From Mycobacterium sp. ITM-2016-00316 (lineage in GTDB: Bacteria > Actinomycetota > Actinomycetes > Mycobacteriales > Mycobacteriaceae), in contig NZ_CP134398.1 of NCBI RefSeq assembly GCF_002968335.2, positions 5,270,001-5,334,000 on the forward strand: a DNA stretch of 64,000 nt. The letters run 5' to 3'. Positions within the stretch are counted from its first letter, which is position 1. Each line of letters starts with the position of its first letter. The position numbers and the translations under genes were made by a program. This document shows, one piece after another, positions 45,035-57,355 of the stretch. The notes below the pieces were generated by a model. The model saw only the letters and a list, made by a program, of their open reading frames with translations. It was not told the origin of the DNA and ran no database searches.

Positions 45035-45969
45035 CAGTTCCTCCAGGGCAATTCGTGTTCGTCGTACGCGACATCCGGACCGGTGCCCGAGGGCACGCCG
45101 ATGTCGATGGCGATGTTGTCCAACAGTCGGGTGCCACCGAGGCGAACCGCCACCAGCAGCCGGGCCGCTCCGGTCTGCGGGGCAGGCCCCAGCCAGGTGT
45201 TGCGCACCTCCAGATAGTCGACGCTGATCGCCGGGACCTCGTCGAGCACGGACCGGGCCGCGTCCAATGCGGCATCGACGCCCTCGCCTGCGGCGTACAT
45301 GCCGGCCAGCAGCGCCGACGGTATGGCACAGGCCTGTTCGCGCTGCTCCTGGTCGAGGTAGCGGTTGCGTGAGGACATGGCCAGTCCGTCGGGCTCTCGC
45401 ACGATTGGCACCCCGACGATGCGTGTGTCGAGGTTCAGGTCGTCAGCCATCTGGCGGATCAACACCAGTTGCTGGTAGTCCTTCTCGCCGAAGAAGGCCC
45501 GGTCCGGCCCGACGATCTGCAGCAACTTCATGACGACGGTCAACATGCCGGCGAAATGTGTTGGCCGGGAAGCACCTTCGAGTTCTGCACCGAGGCTCCC
45601 CGGGTGCACGCTGGTGCGTGGGCCGGCCGGGTACATATCCGCCGCGGTCGGCGTGAAGGCGATCTGCACCCCCTCTGCCCGCAGTGCCGCGAGATCGTCC
45701 TCCAGCGTGCGGGGGTAAGCGTCGAGATCCTCGCCGGCACCGAATTGCAGCGGATTGACGAAGATCGAAACCACCACCACCGCACCGGGAATGCGCTGGG
45801 CGTGCCGGACCAGCGTGAGGTGGCCCTCATGCAGCGCGCCCATCGTCGGCACCAGCATGACCCGCCTGCCGGTCCCCCGCAGCGCCCTGGTGACGTCCGC
45901 GATATCGGCAGGCCGGGTATAGACATTCAGTTCACCGGCGGCGTAGGCCGGCGGTTTGCGGTCAGTCAC
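45034..45969 (-). CDS. panC: Pantothenate synthetase
   Basis: A 311-residue ATP-dependent ligase joining pantoate and beta-alanine. Nucleotide-binding motif [10 protein letters not shown] at residues 41-50, [28 protein letters not shown] and the KMSKS-like MSSRNRYL are all present. It overlaps the DUF2520 gene by four bases. Confidence 0.96.
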   Translation of the reverse strand: MTDRKPPAYAAGELNVYTRPADIADVTRALRGTGRRVMLVPTMGALHEGHLTLVRHAQRIPGAVVVVSIFVNPLQFGAGEDLDAYPRTLEDDLAALRAEGVQIAFTPTAADMYPAGPRTSVHPGSLGAELEGASRPTHFAGMLTVVMKLLQIVGPDRAFFGEKDYQQLVLIRQMADDLNLDTRIVGVPIVREPDGLAMSSRNRYLDQEQREQACAIPSALLAGMYAAGEGVDAALDAARSVLDEVPAISVDYLEVRNTWLGPAPQTGAARLLVAVRLGGTRLLDNIAIDIGVPSGTGPDVAYDEHELPWRN

Positions 45970-46889
45970 TTCTGCCCCGTCCCGGGTGTGGTCAGCACGT
46001 CGAACACGTCCTTCGGTGCGTGCGCCCGCTGGGCGGTGCGCAGTGAGTTGGATCGATATGCCTGCGCCAGTTCGGGATCCACCTCACCGAAGGCGCGCAG
46101 ATGTGCGGCCACCGCGGCCGCGTCACCGCGGGCCACCGGCCCGGTCAGCGCAGCCTGTCCCCGCTGCAGGGCGTTCTCCAGCGAGGCGCGGGCCAGCGGG
46201 CCGACGATGCGCTCGGCGAGTCCTCCGGGTGCGTCACCGACGAGTTCCTGACCGAGCAACTCCTGGCCGCGCAACGCGGAGCGCAGCGCCTCGACCGCGT
46301 CGAGCACGACGGTGATCAGATGGTTGCCGGCGTGCGCCAGCGCCGAGTGGTACAGCATGCGGGCGTCCTCGCGGACCCGGAATGGTTCACCGCCGATCTC
46401 CAGGACCAGCGCCTGACCGATCGCGTAACCGATCTCGTCGAGCGCGGTGACCCCGAAACAGGTGTCGGGCAGCCGGGCGATGTCCTCATCGGAGCCGGTG
46501 AAGGTCATGGCGGGATGGATGGCCAGCGGGATGCAACCCTGGGCCGTCAACGGTTCGAGCACGCCGACCCCGTTCATCCCCGAGGTGTGCACCACGATCG
46601 TGCCGGGACGCACCGCGTCGGTGGCGGCCAGACCGGAGATCAGCGCCACCAGTTCGGCGTCGGGCACCGCGAGGAGCAGCAGTTCGGCCCGCGCGGCGAC
46701 GTCCTGCACAGGCAGCACGGCGGTGTCGGGGAGTCTGGCGGCTGCGCGTTCGCGGGACTGGTTGGAGATGGCATTGCAGGCCACCACGACATGTTCGGCG
46801 CGCTCGAGCGCGACGCCGAGGGCGGTTCCCACCCGGCCCGCCGAGATGATGCCGACAGTGAGCCGCGCCGGACGGAGTCCGTCGACCAT
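45966..46889 (-). CDS. Rossmann-like / DUF2520 domain protein (Rv3603c-like)
   Basis: A 307-residue protein with N-terminal NAD(P)-binding fold ([15 protein letters not shown], residues ~11-25) and a C-terminal helical DUF2520 domain, resembling ketopantoate reductase-like proteins ([24 protein letters not shown]). Its stop overlaps panC by four bases, as in M. tuberculosis. It may supply pantoate or serve another reduction, but neither is proven. The gap upstream contains no clear promoter. Confidence 0.87.
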   Translation of the reverse strand: MVDGLRPARLTVGIISAGRVGTALGVALERAEHVVVACNAISNQSRERAAARLPDTAVLPVQDVAARAELLLLAVPDAELVALISGLAATDAVRPGTIVVHTSGMNGVGVLEPLTAQGCIPLAIHPAMTFTGSDEDIARLPDTCFGVTALDEIGYAIGQALVLEIGGEPFRVREDARMLYHSALAHAGNHLITVVLDAVEALRSALRGQELLGQELVGDAPGGLAERIVGPLARASLENALQRGQAALTGPVARGDAAAVAAHLRAFGEVDPELAQAYRSNSLRTAQRAHAPKDVFDVLTTPGTGQK

Positions 46890-46969
46890 GACAGACGACC
46901 TCGCAAATTCAGTCGTGGTAAACGTTGCGGTCCCTTATACGGGTACCGCACGGTCGCAGAGAGCCTAGC

Positions 46970-48196
46970 TCACTCCTCGCGGCGTCGGCGCCGGCCACCG
47001 CCGGTAGGGGTTGCCTGCAGGCGCGAGAGCAGTTCGGAGACCGGCTGACCCCCGGCGTGCTGGCCGCCTTCGGGCTCCGGCTGCTCGGCTGCGCGTTGCA
47101 GTTCCTCGGCGCTGCGGTGGCGGGCCGCGGGCGGTGGGGTGGGCGACGGCACCTGCGGTGGGGTGGGCGACGGCACCGGCGGAGCCGGGGGCTCACGGTC
47201 CGGCTGGGCAGCCCGGCGGGTCCGCGGCGGCGGCGGACCGGTTTCGCCGGGCACGGCGTGCCGGGAGCGGCGCGGCGGCGGGGTGGATTCGGCGTCCGAG
47301 CCGTAGTGGCGGCCACGGCGCTCCGGTGTCTCCGGGGCCGGCTGCTCGGCGCGGGGGGCCGGCTCGGGGGCCGGGGGCGGCTCCCAGGTGGCGGTCGGGG
47401 GCGGCGACCACTGCGCGGCGGCCGGCTCCGGGATGGGCGGGGCAGCAGGTGACGGTGGCGGCGGCGGGGACGTGGCCGCGCGGCGCTGCCAGGGTGCGGG
47501 CTCCTCAGTGTCCGACGCCCGTCGATGCGCCCCACCGAACAGATCGGGCGCGACCGGCTCGGGCCCGACCGGTTCGGCCGGTGCCCACTGGTATTCCGGG
47601 GGGTGCGGTTCAGCCGGCACGTCGATGATCGGGCTTTCCTCGGTGCGCGGTTCGCGCGCAGAGCGGGGTGGTGGTGGGAGAAACTCCGCGCGCACCGGGG
47701 TGTCGACGCGGCTGGCGATCACCCGGCCGGCGGGGCGCTCAGTCTCCAGCGCGGGCCGGTGATCCAGGTCGGTGTCGAACAGGATCTCCAGATTGGTGCG
47801 CAGCGCGGCGAGTTCGGCCCGCAGTGCGGCCACCTCGTCGGCGGCCTGAGCCCGTAACTCCGCCGACAGCTCGCGGCGCAACTGGGCTTCGACCGCCAAT
47901 TCGTACTCGCGGCGCGCGGAGATCTCACGATCCAGCTGGAGGTCGTAGACGTATTTCAGGTCGCGCACCTTGGCCTGGTCGAGATCGCTCTGCCGCCGAT
48001 AGATGAACGAGACGAACGCCGCGGCGACCGCCGCCCACAACGCCAGCACCACGGCGAGTTTGAGCAACTCGACCCGATTGGTGAAGACCAGCACCGTGCT
48101 GGCAACGATGGCGAGCACCAGCAACGCCGTCAGCAGGACCCAACCCGGCCTGCGGTTGACGCGTCGAACGCGCACGCCGCGGGACGGATCGGTCAT
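46970..48196 (-). CDS. Membrane protein with coiled coil and Pro-rich tail (Rv3604c-like)
   Basis: A 408-residue protein with two membrane helices (residues ~18-40 and 45-68), an Arg/Glu/Ala-rich coiled coil (~75-145: LQLDREISARREYELAVEA, LRAELAALRTNLEIL) and a long low-complexity Pro/Ala/Glu tail to the end (PSPTPPQVPSPTPPPA). The tail explains the unusual base composition of 47050-47600. Position and layout match Rv3604c, a conserved secreted/membrane protein of unknown function. Confidence 0.84.
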   Translation of the reverse strand: MTDPSRGVRVRRVNRRPGWVLLTALLVLAIVASTVLVFTNRVELLKLAVVLALWAAVAAAFVSFIYRRQSDLDQAKVRDLKYVYDLQLDREISARREYELAVEAQLRRELSAELRAQAADEVAALRAELAALRTNLEILFDTDLDHRPALETERPAGRVIASRVDTPVRAEFLPPPPRSAREPRTEESPIIDVPAEPHPPEYQWAPAEPVGPEPVAPDLFGGAHRRASDTEEPAPWQRRAATSPPPPPSPAAPPIPEPAAAQWSPPPTATWEPPPAPEPAPRAEQPAPETPERRGRHYGSDAESTPPPRRSRHAVPGETGPPPPRTRRAAQPDREPPAPPVPSPTPPQVPSPTPPPAARHRSAEELQRAAEQPEPEGGQHAGGQPVSELLSRLQATPTGGGRRRRREE

Positions 48197-48252
48197 GGGG
48201 CGACTGTACCGTTCACAGCTCGCATCGCGTGTCGACCTGCGCGGCGATTCGG

Positions 48253-48738
48253 CTACTCGGCTGCGGGACTGTACGAGTCGGGCTTGTCGTTCGGCTCATC
48301 CGGGGACGTGCAGCAATGCTGCAGCCACAGCCCGGCCGCGAGCAGTGCCAGTGCGCACAGCGCGGCCACCACGGCACCGGCGGTGTCTTCGCCCGCCACC
48401 CGCATGGTGCCGCGGCGCGGCACCAGATACGCGAGAACCCCGACCCACCAACCCAGTACCAGCGCGCCGACCCAGGCCGATGCCTTCGCGATCCCCACCG
48501 ACCGGGCCACGGCCAGCGGATGCAGCCGTCCCGCACCGATGCCGATCTGGCCGTCGGCGATACGCGATCGCACGACGTTTCCCCAGATCGCCTCGGCGAT
48601 CGCCACCGCCAGCAGGGACAGTCCCGTCCAGAGCGTGATCGGCGGGAACCACCGGTACAGGAAGACGACCAGCAGGTAGCAGACGACGGCGGCGATACCC
48701 GTCGCCGCCGCGAGGTCGCGCTTACGGGTCGGTCCCAT
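48253..48738 (-). CDS. DUF3180 membrane protein (Rv3605c-like)
   Basis: A 161-residue protein with four membrane helices; begins [14 protein letters not shown]. Conserved RLHPLAVARSVGIAKASAW between helices 2 and 3. Its ATG overlaps the folK stop (TGATG). DUF3180 genes follow folK across mycobacteria; function unknown. Confidence 0.87.
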   Translation of the reverse strand: MGPTRKRDLAAATGIAAVVCYLLVVFLYRWFPPITLWTGLSLLAVAIAEAIWGNVVRSRIADGQIGIGAGRLHPLAVARSVGIAKASAWVGALVLGWWVGVLAYLVPRRGTMRVAGEDTAGAVVAALCALALLAAGLWLQHCCTSPDEPNDKPDSYSPAAE

Positions 48739-49265
48739 CAGGCTCGATGTCCCGGGGGATCCAGGCTCAGGTGGGTGGGCCGCACCCCGGCGCGTTCGGC
48801 TTGCTCCAGCCGCGCCACCAGCTCGGCCACCGGCGCGCCGGACAGCTCGGCGCCGGCATCGGCGGCCAGCCACGGCACCAGTACGAACGCACGCTGATGG
48901 GCGAACGGGTGCGGCAGGGTCAGTTCGGCGTCCTCGGAACGCAATTCGCCTGCCCCGTCGCGACAGGAGACGATGTCGACATCGAGGGTCCGCGGCCCCC
49001 AGTGCACCTCGCGCACCCTCTCGGCCGCGGACTCCAGTTGCTGTCCGCGCCGCAACCAGCCGTGGCCGTCACACGCCGGGTCCTCGACGATCAGGACCGC
49101 GTTGAGGAAGGCGCCCTGTTCGACGCCACCCCACGCGTCGGTCTCGTAGACCGGCGAGACCGCGACGATCCGGCTGCCCAGCGCCGCCATGCCGTCGACC
49201 ACCGACTGCAGATGTGCCAACCGGTCGCCCAGGTTCGACCCGATGGACAGCACCGCGGTACTCAT
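48738..49265 (-). CDS. folK: 6-hydroxymethyl-dihydropterin pyrophosphokinase (HPPK)
   Basis: A 175-residue folate enzyme: [15 protein letters not shown] at the N-terminus, [22 protein letters not shown], and [14 protein letters not shown] with catalytic Asp residues. It transfers pyrophosphate to the pterin for FolP. Overlaps folB by four bases. Confidence 0.95.
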   Translation of the reverse strand: MSTAVLSIGSNLGDRLAHLQSVVDGMAALGSRIVAVSPVYETDAWGGVEQGAFLNAVLIVEDPACDGHGWLRRGQQLESAAERVREVHWGPRTLDVDIVSCRDGAGELRSEDAELTLPHPFAHQRAFVLVPWLAADAGAELSGAPVAELVARLEQAERAGVRPTHLSLDPPGHRA

Positions 49266-49642
49266 GGCGCCAGGCCCCGGCCGCGCCGGGACCGCCGCGC
49301 CACCACCGCGACGTCGGAGAAGGTCAGCGGGATCGGCGCGCTGGGCTTGTGCACGACAACTTCCACGGCATGCACGCGCTCATCGGTCATCACGTCCTCG
49401 GCGATCTCGGCCGATACCGTCTCGATCAGATTGCGCGGTGGGCCCGCGACGATCGCGGCCGCCCGCTCCGCCAGTGTTCCGTAGTTCAGGGTGTCGGCGA
49501 GGTCGTCGGTCGCGGCCGCCGCGTCCAGGTCGATCCACACCGTCACATCGATGACGAAGTCCTGTCCGTCGCGGCGCTCATGGTCAAAGACGCCGTGGTT
49601 TCCGCGAACGGTCAACCCGCGCAGTTCGATTCGATCAGCCAT
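49262..49642 (-). CDS. folB: Dihydroneopterin aldolase
   Basis: A 126-residue tunnel-fold enzyme: [23 protein letters not shown] with catalytic residues of the family and [19 protein letters not shown] near the C-terminus. Overlaps folP by eight bases and folK by four. Confidence 0.94.
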   Translation of the reverse strand: MADRIELRGLTVRGNHGVFDHERRDGQDFVIDVTVWIDLDAAAATDDLADTLNYGTLAERAAAIVAGPPRNLIETVSAEIAEDVMTDERVHAVEVVVHKPSAPIPLTFSDVAVVARRSRRGRGLAP

Positions 49643-50519
49643 TTATCTCTCCCGAGTCGCTTCGCTCCTGCCCGCCGGGCATCTCCCCCGAGTCGCTTCG
49701 CCCCTGCCCGCCGGACCACGCGTCCACCACCTTGAGCGCATCGACCGAGGCCTGCACATCGTGTACCCGCACGCCCCACGCGCCGGCCAGAACGGACAAC
49801 GCGGAGATCACCGCGGTCGCGGTCTCGCGCCCGTCGGCCGGGCGCAACACCGCGTCGGGTCCTGCGAGCAGTGCGCCGAGGAACCGTTTGCGCGACGCCC
49901 CGACCAGTACCGGGAATCCGGTCGCCACGAACGTCGGCAGCGCGCGCAACAGTTGCCAGTTGTGTTGCGCGGTCTTGGCGAAACCGAGGCCAGGGTCGAT
50001 GATCACCTTGCCCGGGTCCACGCCGGCCGCGACCGCGGCGTCCACGCTGCGCAACAGGTCCTCGTGCACCTCGGCGACGACATCGTCGTAGGCGGGCACC
50101 TCGTGCGGGGCATCGGCGCGTACCGACCGCCAATGCATCAGCACCCATGGCACATTCGCCTCGGCCAGCACGGCGGCCATATTCGGGTCGGCCCGCCCGC
50201 CGGAGACATCGTTGACGATCTGCGCGCCGTTCTCCAGCGCCGCCGCGGCCACCGACGAGTGCATGGTGTCGATGCTGACGGTGACACCCGCGGTGGCCAG
50301 ATCCCGGATCACGGGCAGCACCCGCGAGCTCTCCAGCTCCGGGGCGACCCGGGTGGCACCCGGGCGCGTCGATTCGCCGCCGACGTCGATGATCGCGGCC
50401 CCGGCGGCGACGAGCGCCATCGCCCGTTCCACGGCCCGGTCGCGATCGAGGAAGAGGCCGCCGTCGGAGAACGAGTCCTCGGTGACGTTGACGACACCCA
50501 TCACCACCGGCACGGTCAC
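49635..50519 (-). CDS. folP: Dihydropteroate synthase with duplicated repeat-encoded tail
   Basis: A 294-residue TIM barrel: [56 protein letters not shown], and RVHDVQ, all DHPS motifs including sulfonamide-contacting loops. GTG 50519 gives a GTGA overlap with folE. The C-terminus carries two repeat-derived units ([22 protein letters not shown]) not present in M. tuberculosis FolP1. Confidence 0.94.
   Translation of the reverse strand: MTVPVVMGVVNVTEDSFSDGGLFLDRDRAVERAMALVAAGAAIIDVGGESTRPGATRVAPELESSRVLPVIRDLATAGVTVSIDTMHSSVAAAALENGAQIVNDVSGGRADPNMAAVLAEANVPWVLMHWRSVRADAPHEVPAYDDVVAEVHEDLLRSVDAAVAAGVDPGKVIIDPGLGFAKTAQHNWQLLRALPTFVATGFPVLVGASRKRFLGALLAGPDAVLRPADGRETATAVISALSVLAGAWGVRVHDVQASVDALKVVDAWSGGQGRSDSGEMPGGQERSDSGEING
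49645..49713 (+). repeat. Dispersed short repeat, tandem copies C1 and C2 (folP 3' end)
   Basis: Two ~35-base units, 49645-49680 and 49681-49713, share cccgaGTCGCTTCGCtCCTGCCC gccgg with one or two differences. They encode the FolP tail and end at the folP stop. Confidence 0.85.
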
Positions 50520-51133
50520 TTCCGGAGGATCAGTTCCAGCGCCTCGGACCGTGATGCCTTGTCGGTCTTGAACTGTCCGCGCACCGCCGAGGTGGTGGTC
50601 ACCGCGCCCGGCTTGCGCACACCGCGCATCGCCATGCACAGGTGCTCGGCCTCGACCACCACGATCGCCCCGCGCGGGTCCAGCTTGCGCATCAGGGCAT
50701 CGGCGACCTGCGCGGTCAACCGCTCCTGAACCTGCGGGCGTTTCGCATAGAGGTCGACAAGCCTGGCGATCTTCGACAGGCCGGTGACCCGGCCGTCGAG
50801 TCCGGGGATGTACCCGACATGGGCCACCCCGTGGAACGACACCAGGTGGTGTTCACAGGTGGAGTACATCGGGATTCCCTTGACCAGCACCAGCTCGTCA
50901 TGCTGCTCGTCGAAGGTGGTGTTGAGCACCGTGTCGGGATCGGTGTAGAGGCCACCGAAGATCTCCCGGTACGCCCTTGCCACCCGCGCGGGGGTATCCA
51001 CCAGACCGTGCCGGTCCGGATCCTCGCCGACCGCGATCAACAGCTCGCGGACCGCCGCTTCCGCGCGTTCCTGGTCGAAATTGGCCGGGGTGAAGGCTAC
51101 CGCTGCGGACAGGTCGTTCCCTGACGTCGCCAT
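50516..51133 (-). CDS. folE: GTP cyclohydrolase I
   Basis: A 205-residue T-fold enzyme with zinc and catalytic residues in [21 protein letters not shown] and [15 protein letters not shown]. It is the first step of folate synthesis. ATG 51133 (GGAG upstream) is preferred; a GTG at 51157 overlapping ftsH would add eight residues. It heads folE-folP-folB-folK behind ftsH. Confidence 0.95.
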   Translation of the reverse strand: MATSGNDLSAAVAFTPANFDQERAEAAVRELLIAVGEDPDRHGLVDTPARVARAYREIFGGLYTDPDTVLNTTFDEQHDELVLVKGIPMYSTCEHHLVSFHGVAHVGYIPGLDGRVTGLSKIARLVDLYAKRPQVQERLTAQVADALMRKLDPRGAIVVVEAEHLCMAMRGVRKPGAVTTTSAVRGQFKTDKASRSEALELILRK

Positions 51134-51149
51134 CGACGCTCCGTTCTGT

Positions 51150-53441
<2,292 letters not shown>

Positions 53442-53587
53442 CGATATCTCCGGCCTGCATGGGTGCGGCCGGCCCGGTCCTTCCGATAAGCGCAGTTGGA
53501 AAACTCAAGGCTACCGCTTGACCAACGATCAGAAGTTCCCCGCCCGGGATGCTCGCCCACGCGGACCCCGTGTGCTTGGGTGAGATC

Positions 53588-54529
53588 GTGATCACACCAA
53601 CCACCCGGTTAGTCGATACCAATGGCGTCACGTTGCGGGTGACCGAGGCCGGCGACCCCGGTAATCCGGTCGTCGTGCTGGCCCACGGCTTCCCCGAACT
53701 GGCCCATTCGTGGCGTCACCAGATCCCCGCGCTGGCCGCGGCCGGCTACCACGTGCTGGCCCCCGACCAGCGCGGATACGGCGGATCCTCGCGTCCGGAG
53801 GCGATCGAGGCCTACAACATCGCCGAACTGACCGCCGATATCGCCGGACTGCTCGATGACGTGGGCGCGCAGCGCGCCGTGCTCGTCGGCCACGACTGGG
53901 GTTCCCCGGTGGCCACCAATTTCCCGCTGTATTACCCCGACCGGGTGAGCGCCGTGGCGGCGCTGAGCGTGCCGCCCATCCCGCGGGCCTCGGCCCCGCC
54001 CACCCAGATCTGGCGCACAATCTTCGGTGACAACTTCTTCTACATCCTCTACTTTCAGGAACCCGGTGTGGCCGACGCCGCGCTGAACGCCGATGTCCGC
54101 TCCTCGCTGCAGCGGATGGTGGCGCTGGAGGGATTCGGCGGACCCGTCGACGAGATGACCGAGCAGCCGTTGCCACCGCTGCCGGACTGGCTGAGCACCG
54201 AGGAGTTCGACGAGTACGTGCGGGCGTTCGAGGTGACCGGCTTCACCGGACCTCTGAACTGGTACCGCAACTTCGACCGCAACTGGGAGCTCACCGATCC
54301 GGCGGCCGGCGGACTGGCGGCACACACCATCACCGTGCCGCTGTTGTTCCTGGCCGGCAGCGCCGACCCGGTGCTGGGGTTCACCCCGCGTGACCGGGTG
54401 ACCGAGGTGGCCACCGGCGGGTACCGGGAGGTCTTGCTCGACGGTGCGGGGCACTGGTTGCAGCAGGAGCGACCCGACGAAGTCAATGCGGTGCTGCTGG
54501 AGTTCCTCGGCGGATTGGACCTGACATGA
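53588..54529 (+). CDS. ephA: Epoxide hydrolase EphA
   Basis: A 313-residue alpha/beta hydrolase: HGFPE oxyanion motif (~residue 32), RGYGGSSRP, nucleophile in VGHDWGS (~Asp 108), cap-domain tyrosines (FFYILYFQEPG, LNWYRNF) and late catalytic His in GAGHWLQQE. It matches EphA (Rv3617). Start GTG 53588; frame open back to 53549. Divergent from ftsH; 146 bases between hold both promoters. The downstream gene overlaps by four bases. Confidence 0.93.
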   Translation: MITPTTRLVDTNGVTLRVTEAGDPGNPVVVLAHGFPELAHSWRHQIPALAAAGYHVLAPDQRGYGGSSRPEAIEAYNIAELTADIAGLLDDVGAQRAVLVGHDWGSPVATNFPLYYPDRVSAVAALSVPPIPRASAPPTQIWRTIFGDNFFYILYFQEPGVADAALNADVRSSLQRMVALEGFGGPVDEMTEQPLPPLPDWLSTEEFDEYVRAFEVTGFTGPLNWYRNFDRNWELTDPAAGGLAAHTITVPLLFLAGSADPVLGFTPRDRVTEVATGGYREVLLDGAGHWLQQERPDEVNAVLLEFLGGLDLT

Positions 54530-55620
54530 ACGCACCACTGGACTTCGGGGTCTTCATCACCCCGTTCCACCCGACCGGTCAGTCCCCCACGCTGGCGTTG
54601 CAGTACGACATGGACCGGGTGGAGGCACTCGACCGGTTGGGCTACGACGAAGCCTGGTTCGGCGAACACCATTCCGGCGGCTACGAACTCATCGCCTGCC
54701 CGGAGGTGTTCATCGCCGCGGCCGCCGAGCGCACCCGCCACATCCGGCTCGGCACCGGCGTGGTGTCGCTGCCCTATCACCACCCGCTCATGGTCGCCGA
54801 CCGCTGGGTGCTACTCGATCACCTGACCAGGGGCCGGGTCATGTTCGGCACCGGGCCGGGGGCGCTGCCCTCGGATGCGTACATGATGGGGATCGACCCC
54901 GTCGAGCAGCGCCGGATGATGCAGGAATCCCTGGACGCCATCCTGGCCCTCTTCCGGGCCGGCCCCGAGGAACGGATCGACTTCTCCGATCTCGGATTCC
55001 CCGACGGAGTCGACGAGCATCATCCGGTCCGTCCCGACGGCAATGCCTATGTCGACACCCGGGTGGCCTCCGAGCAGGTCGTGCTGCAGGCTCACGCCGC
55101 GGGTGAGGTGGCCGTCACCGTCATACGGCCTGGCGATGTCTATGGCCCCGCGTCCCGTCCGTGGACGATTCTCCCGGTTCAGATGATCAAGGCGAATCGA
55201 TTCGTCTTGCCGGCAATGGGCAAGGGGGTGTTCAGCCCGGTGTACATCGACGATCTGGTGCACGGTGTGGTCCAGGCGGCCGAATCGCCCGCCGCGTCCG
55301 GGCAGGTACTCACGCTGAGCGGCGGCGTCGGAGTCCCGTGTCGGGAGTTCTTCGGCCATTACTACCGGATGCTGGGACGACGGGGCCCGCTGTCGCTGCC
55401 CACCCCGGTGGCCGTATCACTGGCGCACATCGCCCACGGGATCGATCGCTTGTCGGGCCGCCCCGGTGAAGCCAGCGCGACCTCGATGCGCTACCTCGCG
55501 CGCACCGGGACGTATTCGATCGCCAAGGCGCGGGGACTGATCGGATTTGATCCACCCACCGGATTGGTCGAGGGAATGGATCGGACCAGGTCTTGGCTCG
55601 ACGCGGAAGGACTCATCTAG
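54526..55620 (+). pseudogene. In-frame fusion of a luciferase-like monooxygenase N-terminus and an NAD-epimerase C-terminus
   Basis: Residues 1 to ~150 are a normal LLM flavin monooxygenase start (DFGVFITPFHPTGQ, WFGEHHSGG, RIRLGTGVVSLPYHHP, FGTGPGALPSD), matching the Rv3618 position after ephA. At about residue 151-158 (54976-55000) the sequence changes to the C-terminal two thirds of an extended SDR/epimerase (FPDGVDEHHPVRP, AYVDTRVASEQ, VIRPGDVYGP, FSPVYIDDLV). The epimerase lacks its NAD-binding GxxGxxG half and its catalytic Lys reads Arg. The LLM lacks its C-terminal half. The frame is intact, so a hybrid could be made, but neither activity is likely. Confidence 0.78.
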
Positions 55621-55813
55621 ATCCGCGGGACCGTCATTGCGATCACCGGGGGCGGACGCGGAATCGGGGCCGCGGTTGCCGCAGATGCTGGCAGCCCACG
55701 GTGCCCGGGTGGCGATCGGGGATTGGAAGAGATTCTGGCCGATCCGGCCCACCTATGTGCGCGGCGGGATCGACTACGGGACGCTCAGATTGCGCGAACC
55801 CGAGCTCGCCTAG
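55621..55813 (+). pseudogene. Short-chain dehydrogenase remnant, frameshifted and truncated
   Basis: Directly after the fusion gene stop, in the same frame, is GTVIAITGGGRGIGAAVA, an SDR NAD-binding motif (TGGGRGIG). No start codon is left. At ~55680-55684 one extra base shifts the frame; the next frame continues MLAAHGARVAIGDWK, the expected SDR continuation. It then joins an unrelated-looking end ([17 protein letters not shown]) that stops at 55813, suggesting a second deletion. The stop overlaps the convergent hpt stop. Confidence 0.75.
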
Positions 55814-56385
55814 CGGTTTTCGTAGACCCTGGGCTCCAGCGTGCCGATATAGGGCAGATCGCGGTAGCGCTCGGCGTAGTCCAGCCCGTAGCCGACGACG
55901 AACTCGTTGGGGATGTCGAAGCCGACGTACTCGATCTCCACATCGGCGCGCACCGCGTCGGGCTTGCGCAGCAGCGTGCACACCTTCAGCGACCGCGGAC
56001 GCCGCGTCGCGAGGTTGCGCAGCAGCCAGGACAGCGTGAGCCCGGAGTCGACGATGTCCTCGACGATCAGCACATCGCGGTCGTTGATATCGCGGTCCAG
56101 GTCCTTGAGGATGCGCACCACACCCGATGAGGATGTCGACGATCCGTACGAGCTGACCGCCATGAACTCCAGCTGAGTGGGCACCGGGATGGCCCGGGCC
56201 AGGTCCGTGACGAAGAGCACCGCACCCTTGAGCACCGTGATCAGCAGCAGGTCCTGATCGGGCCCGCCGTCGCGGAAGTCCGCGGCGATCAGTTCGGCCA
56301 GTTCGGCGGTCTTGGTCTTGATCTGGTCTTCGGACAGCAAGACCGACTTGATATCGCCCGGATACAACTCCGCAGTCACCGTCAC
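55810..56385 (-). CDS. hpt: Hypoxanthine(-guanine) phosphoribosyltransferase
   Basis: A 191-residue purine-salvage enzyme: [19 protein letters not shown], the PRPP-binding motif [14 protein letters not shown] and late [21 protein letters not shown] start at 56385 (GTG 56379 also possible). It follows tilS by 13 bases, the conserved tilS-hpt pair, and ends at the deletion scar. Confidence 0.94.
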   Translation of the reverse strand: MTVTAELYPGDIKSVLLSEDQIKTKTAELAELIAADFRDGGPDQDLLLITVLKGAVLFVTDLARAIPVPTQLEFMAVSSYGSSTSSSGVVRILKDLDRDINDRDVLIVEDIVDSGLTLSWLLRNLATRRPRSLKVCTLLRKPDAVRADVEIEYVGFDIPNEFVVGYGLDYAERYRDLPYIGTLEPRVYENR

Positions 56386-56398
56386 AGCGTAGCCGGGA

Positions 56399-57355
56399 TC
56401 AGGCGACCGGCTGACGGTAGAGCACCAGAGCGCCGTTCCGGCGGCCCGCGAACAGACGCTCCCGGGACAATCCGCTGGGCACCGCGACCCCGCCCTGGCC
56501 CCGCCAGTCGGTGACCAGAGCATCGACGGAGCGAATCTGGGCGTCGGTGAGATCGAGGGCTCCCCCGGCCAGCAGCCAGTTCCGGATGACACGGCGCCGG
56601 ACGGCGGCAGACAGGCCGTGCAGGTCCGCGATCGGCAGGCTCTGCGCCGGGATCCTGATCTCGGCGGCCGCGGCATCCAGCGCCTCGGTGTCCTCGCGCA
56701 ACGCGGCGGCGGTACGGGCCAGCGCCTCGGCCACCCCGCCACCGAGCACCTGCTCCAGCAGTGGCAACACCTCGGTGCGCAGCCGGACCCGGGTGAAGCG
56801 TGGGTCGCTGTTGTGCGGGTCCTGCCAGGGCACCACGTCCAGTTCGGCGCACACCGCCACCGTCGTATCCCGGCGGATCCCGAGCAGCGGACGGCACCAG
56901 GGCGGGTCGTGGGCCCGCATCCCGGCCAGCGACCGCGCACCCGAACCCCGCCCCAGTCCCAGCAGCACCGTCTCGGCCTGATCGTCGAGGGTGTGGGCAA
57001 GCAGCACCGGCGCACCGTCCCGCGCGGTCCGCAATGCGCCGTAGCGGGCCGTCCGGGCCGCCGCCTCCGGTCCCCCGACACTGCCGACCTCGACAGGGAG
57101 TATCTGTGCGCCAACGCATCCCAGCGCGATGGCCTGCTCGCGGGCCCTTTCGGCAACATCCGCCGAGCCGGCCTGCAGGCCGTGGTCCACGATCAGCGCC
57201 GTGGTGGGGCGCAACCGGGCGGCCACCGCCGTCAGCGCCAGTGAGTCCGCACCGCCGGAAAGCCCCACACACCAACGCGCGTCGTCGCCGAGATGGGTCT
57301 TGGCGAAGGCCGCGACCACCGCGCGTAACTGCGCTACAGGACCCGATCGATCCAT
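56399..57355 (-). CDS. tilS: tRNA(Ile)-lysidine synthetase
   Basis: A 318-residue PP-loop ATPase with SGGADS at residues 33-38, DHGLQAGS and [17 protein letters not shown]; modifies C34 of tRNA-Ile (CAU) to lysidine so that AUA is read. It overlaps the metalloprotease gene by 22 bases. Confidence 0.95.
   Translation of the reverse strand: MDRSGPVAQLRAVVAAFAKTHLGDDARWCVGLSGGADSLALTAVAARLRPTTALIVDHGLQAGSADVAERAREQAIALGCVGAQILPVEVGSVGGPEAAARTARYGALRTARDGAPVLLAHTLDDQAETVLLGLGRGSGARSLAGMRAHDPPWCRPLLGIRRDTTVAVCAELDVVPWQDPHNSDPRFTRVRLRTEVLPLLEQVLGGGVAEALARTAAALREDTEALDAAAAEIRIPAQSLPIADLHGLSAAVRRRVIRNWLLAGGALDLTDAQIRSVDALVTDWRGQGGVAVPSGLSRERLFAGRRNGALVLYRQPVA

Noticed and set aside
46970..47650. Frameshift or foreign DNA in the Rv3604c-like gene because of odd base composition
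   Set aside because: The Pro/Ala-rich tail is a known feature of this protein and the frame is unbroken.
54976..55813. Insertion sequence as cause of the deletion scar
   Set aside because: No transposase fragment, terminal inverted repeat or target duplication could be seen.
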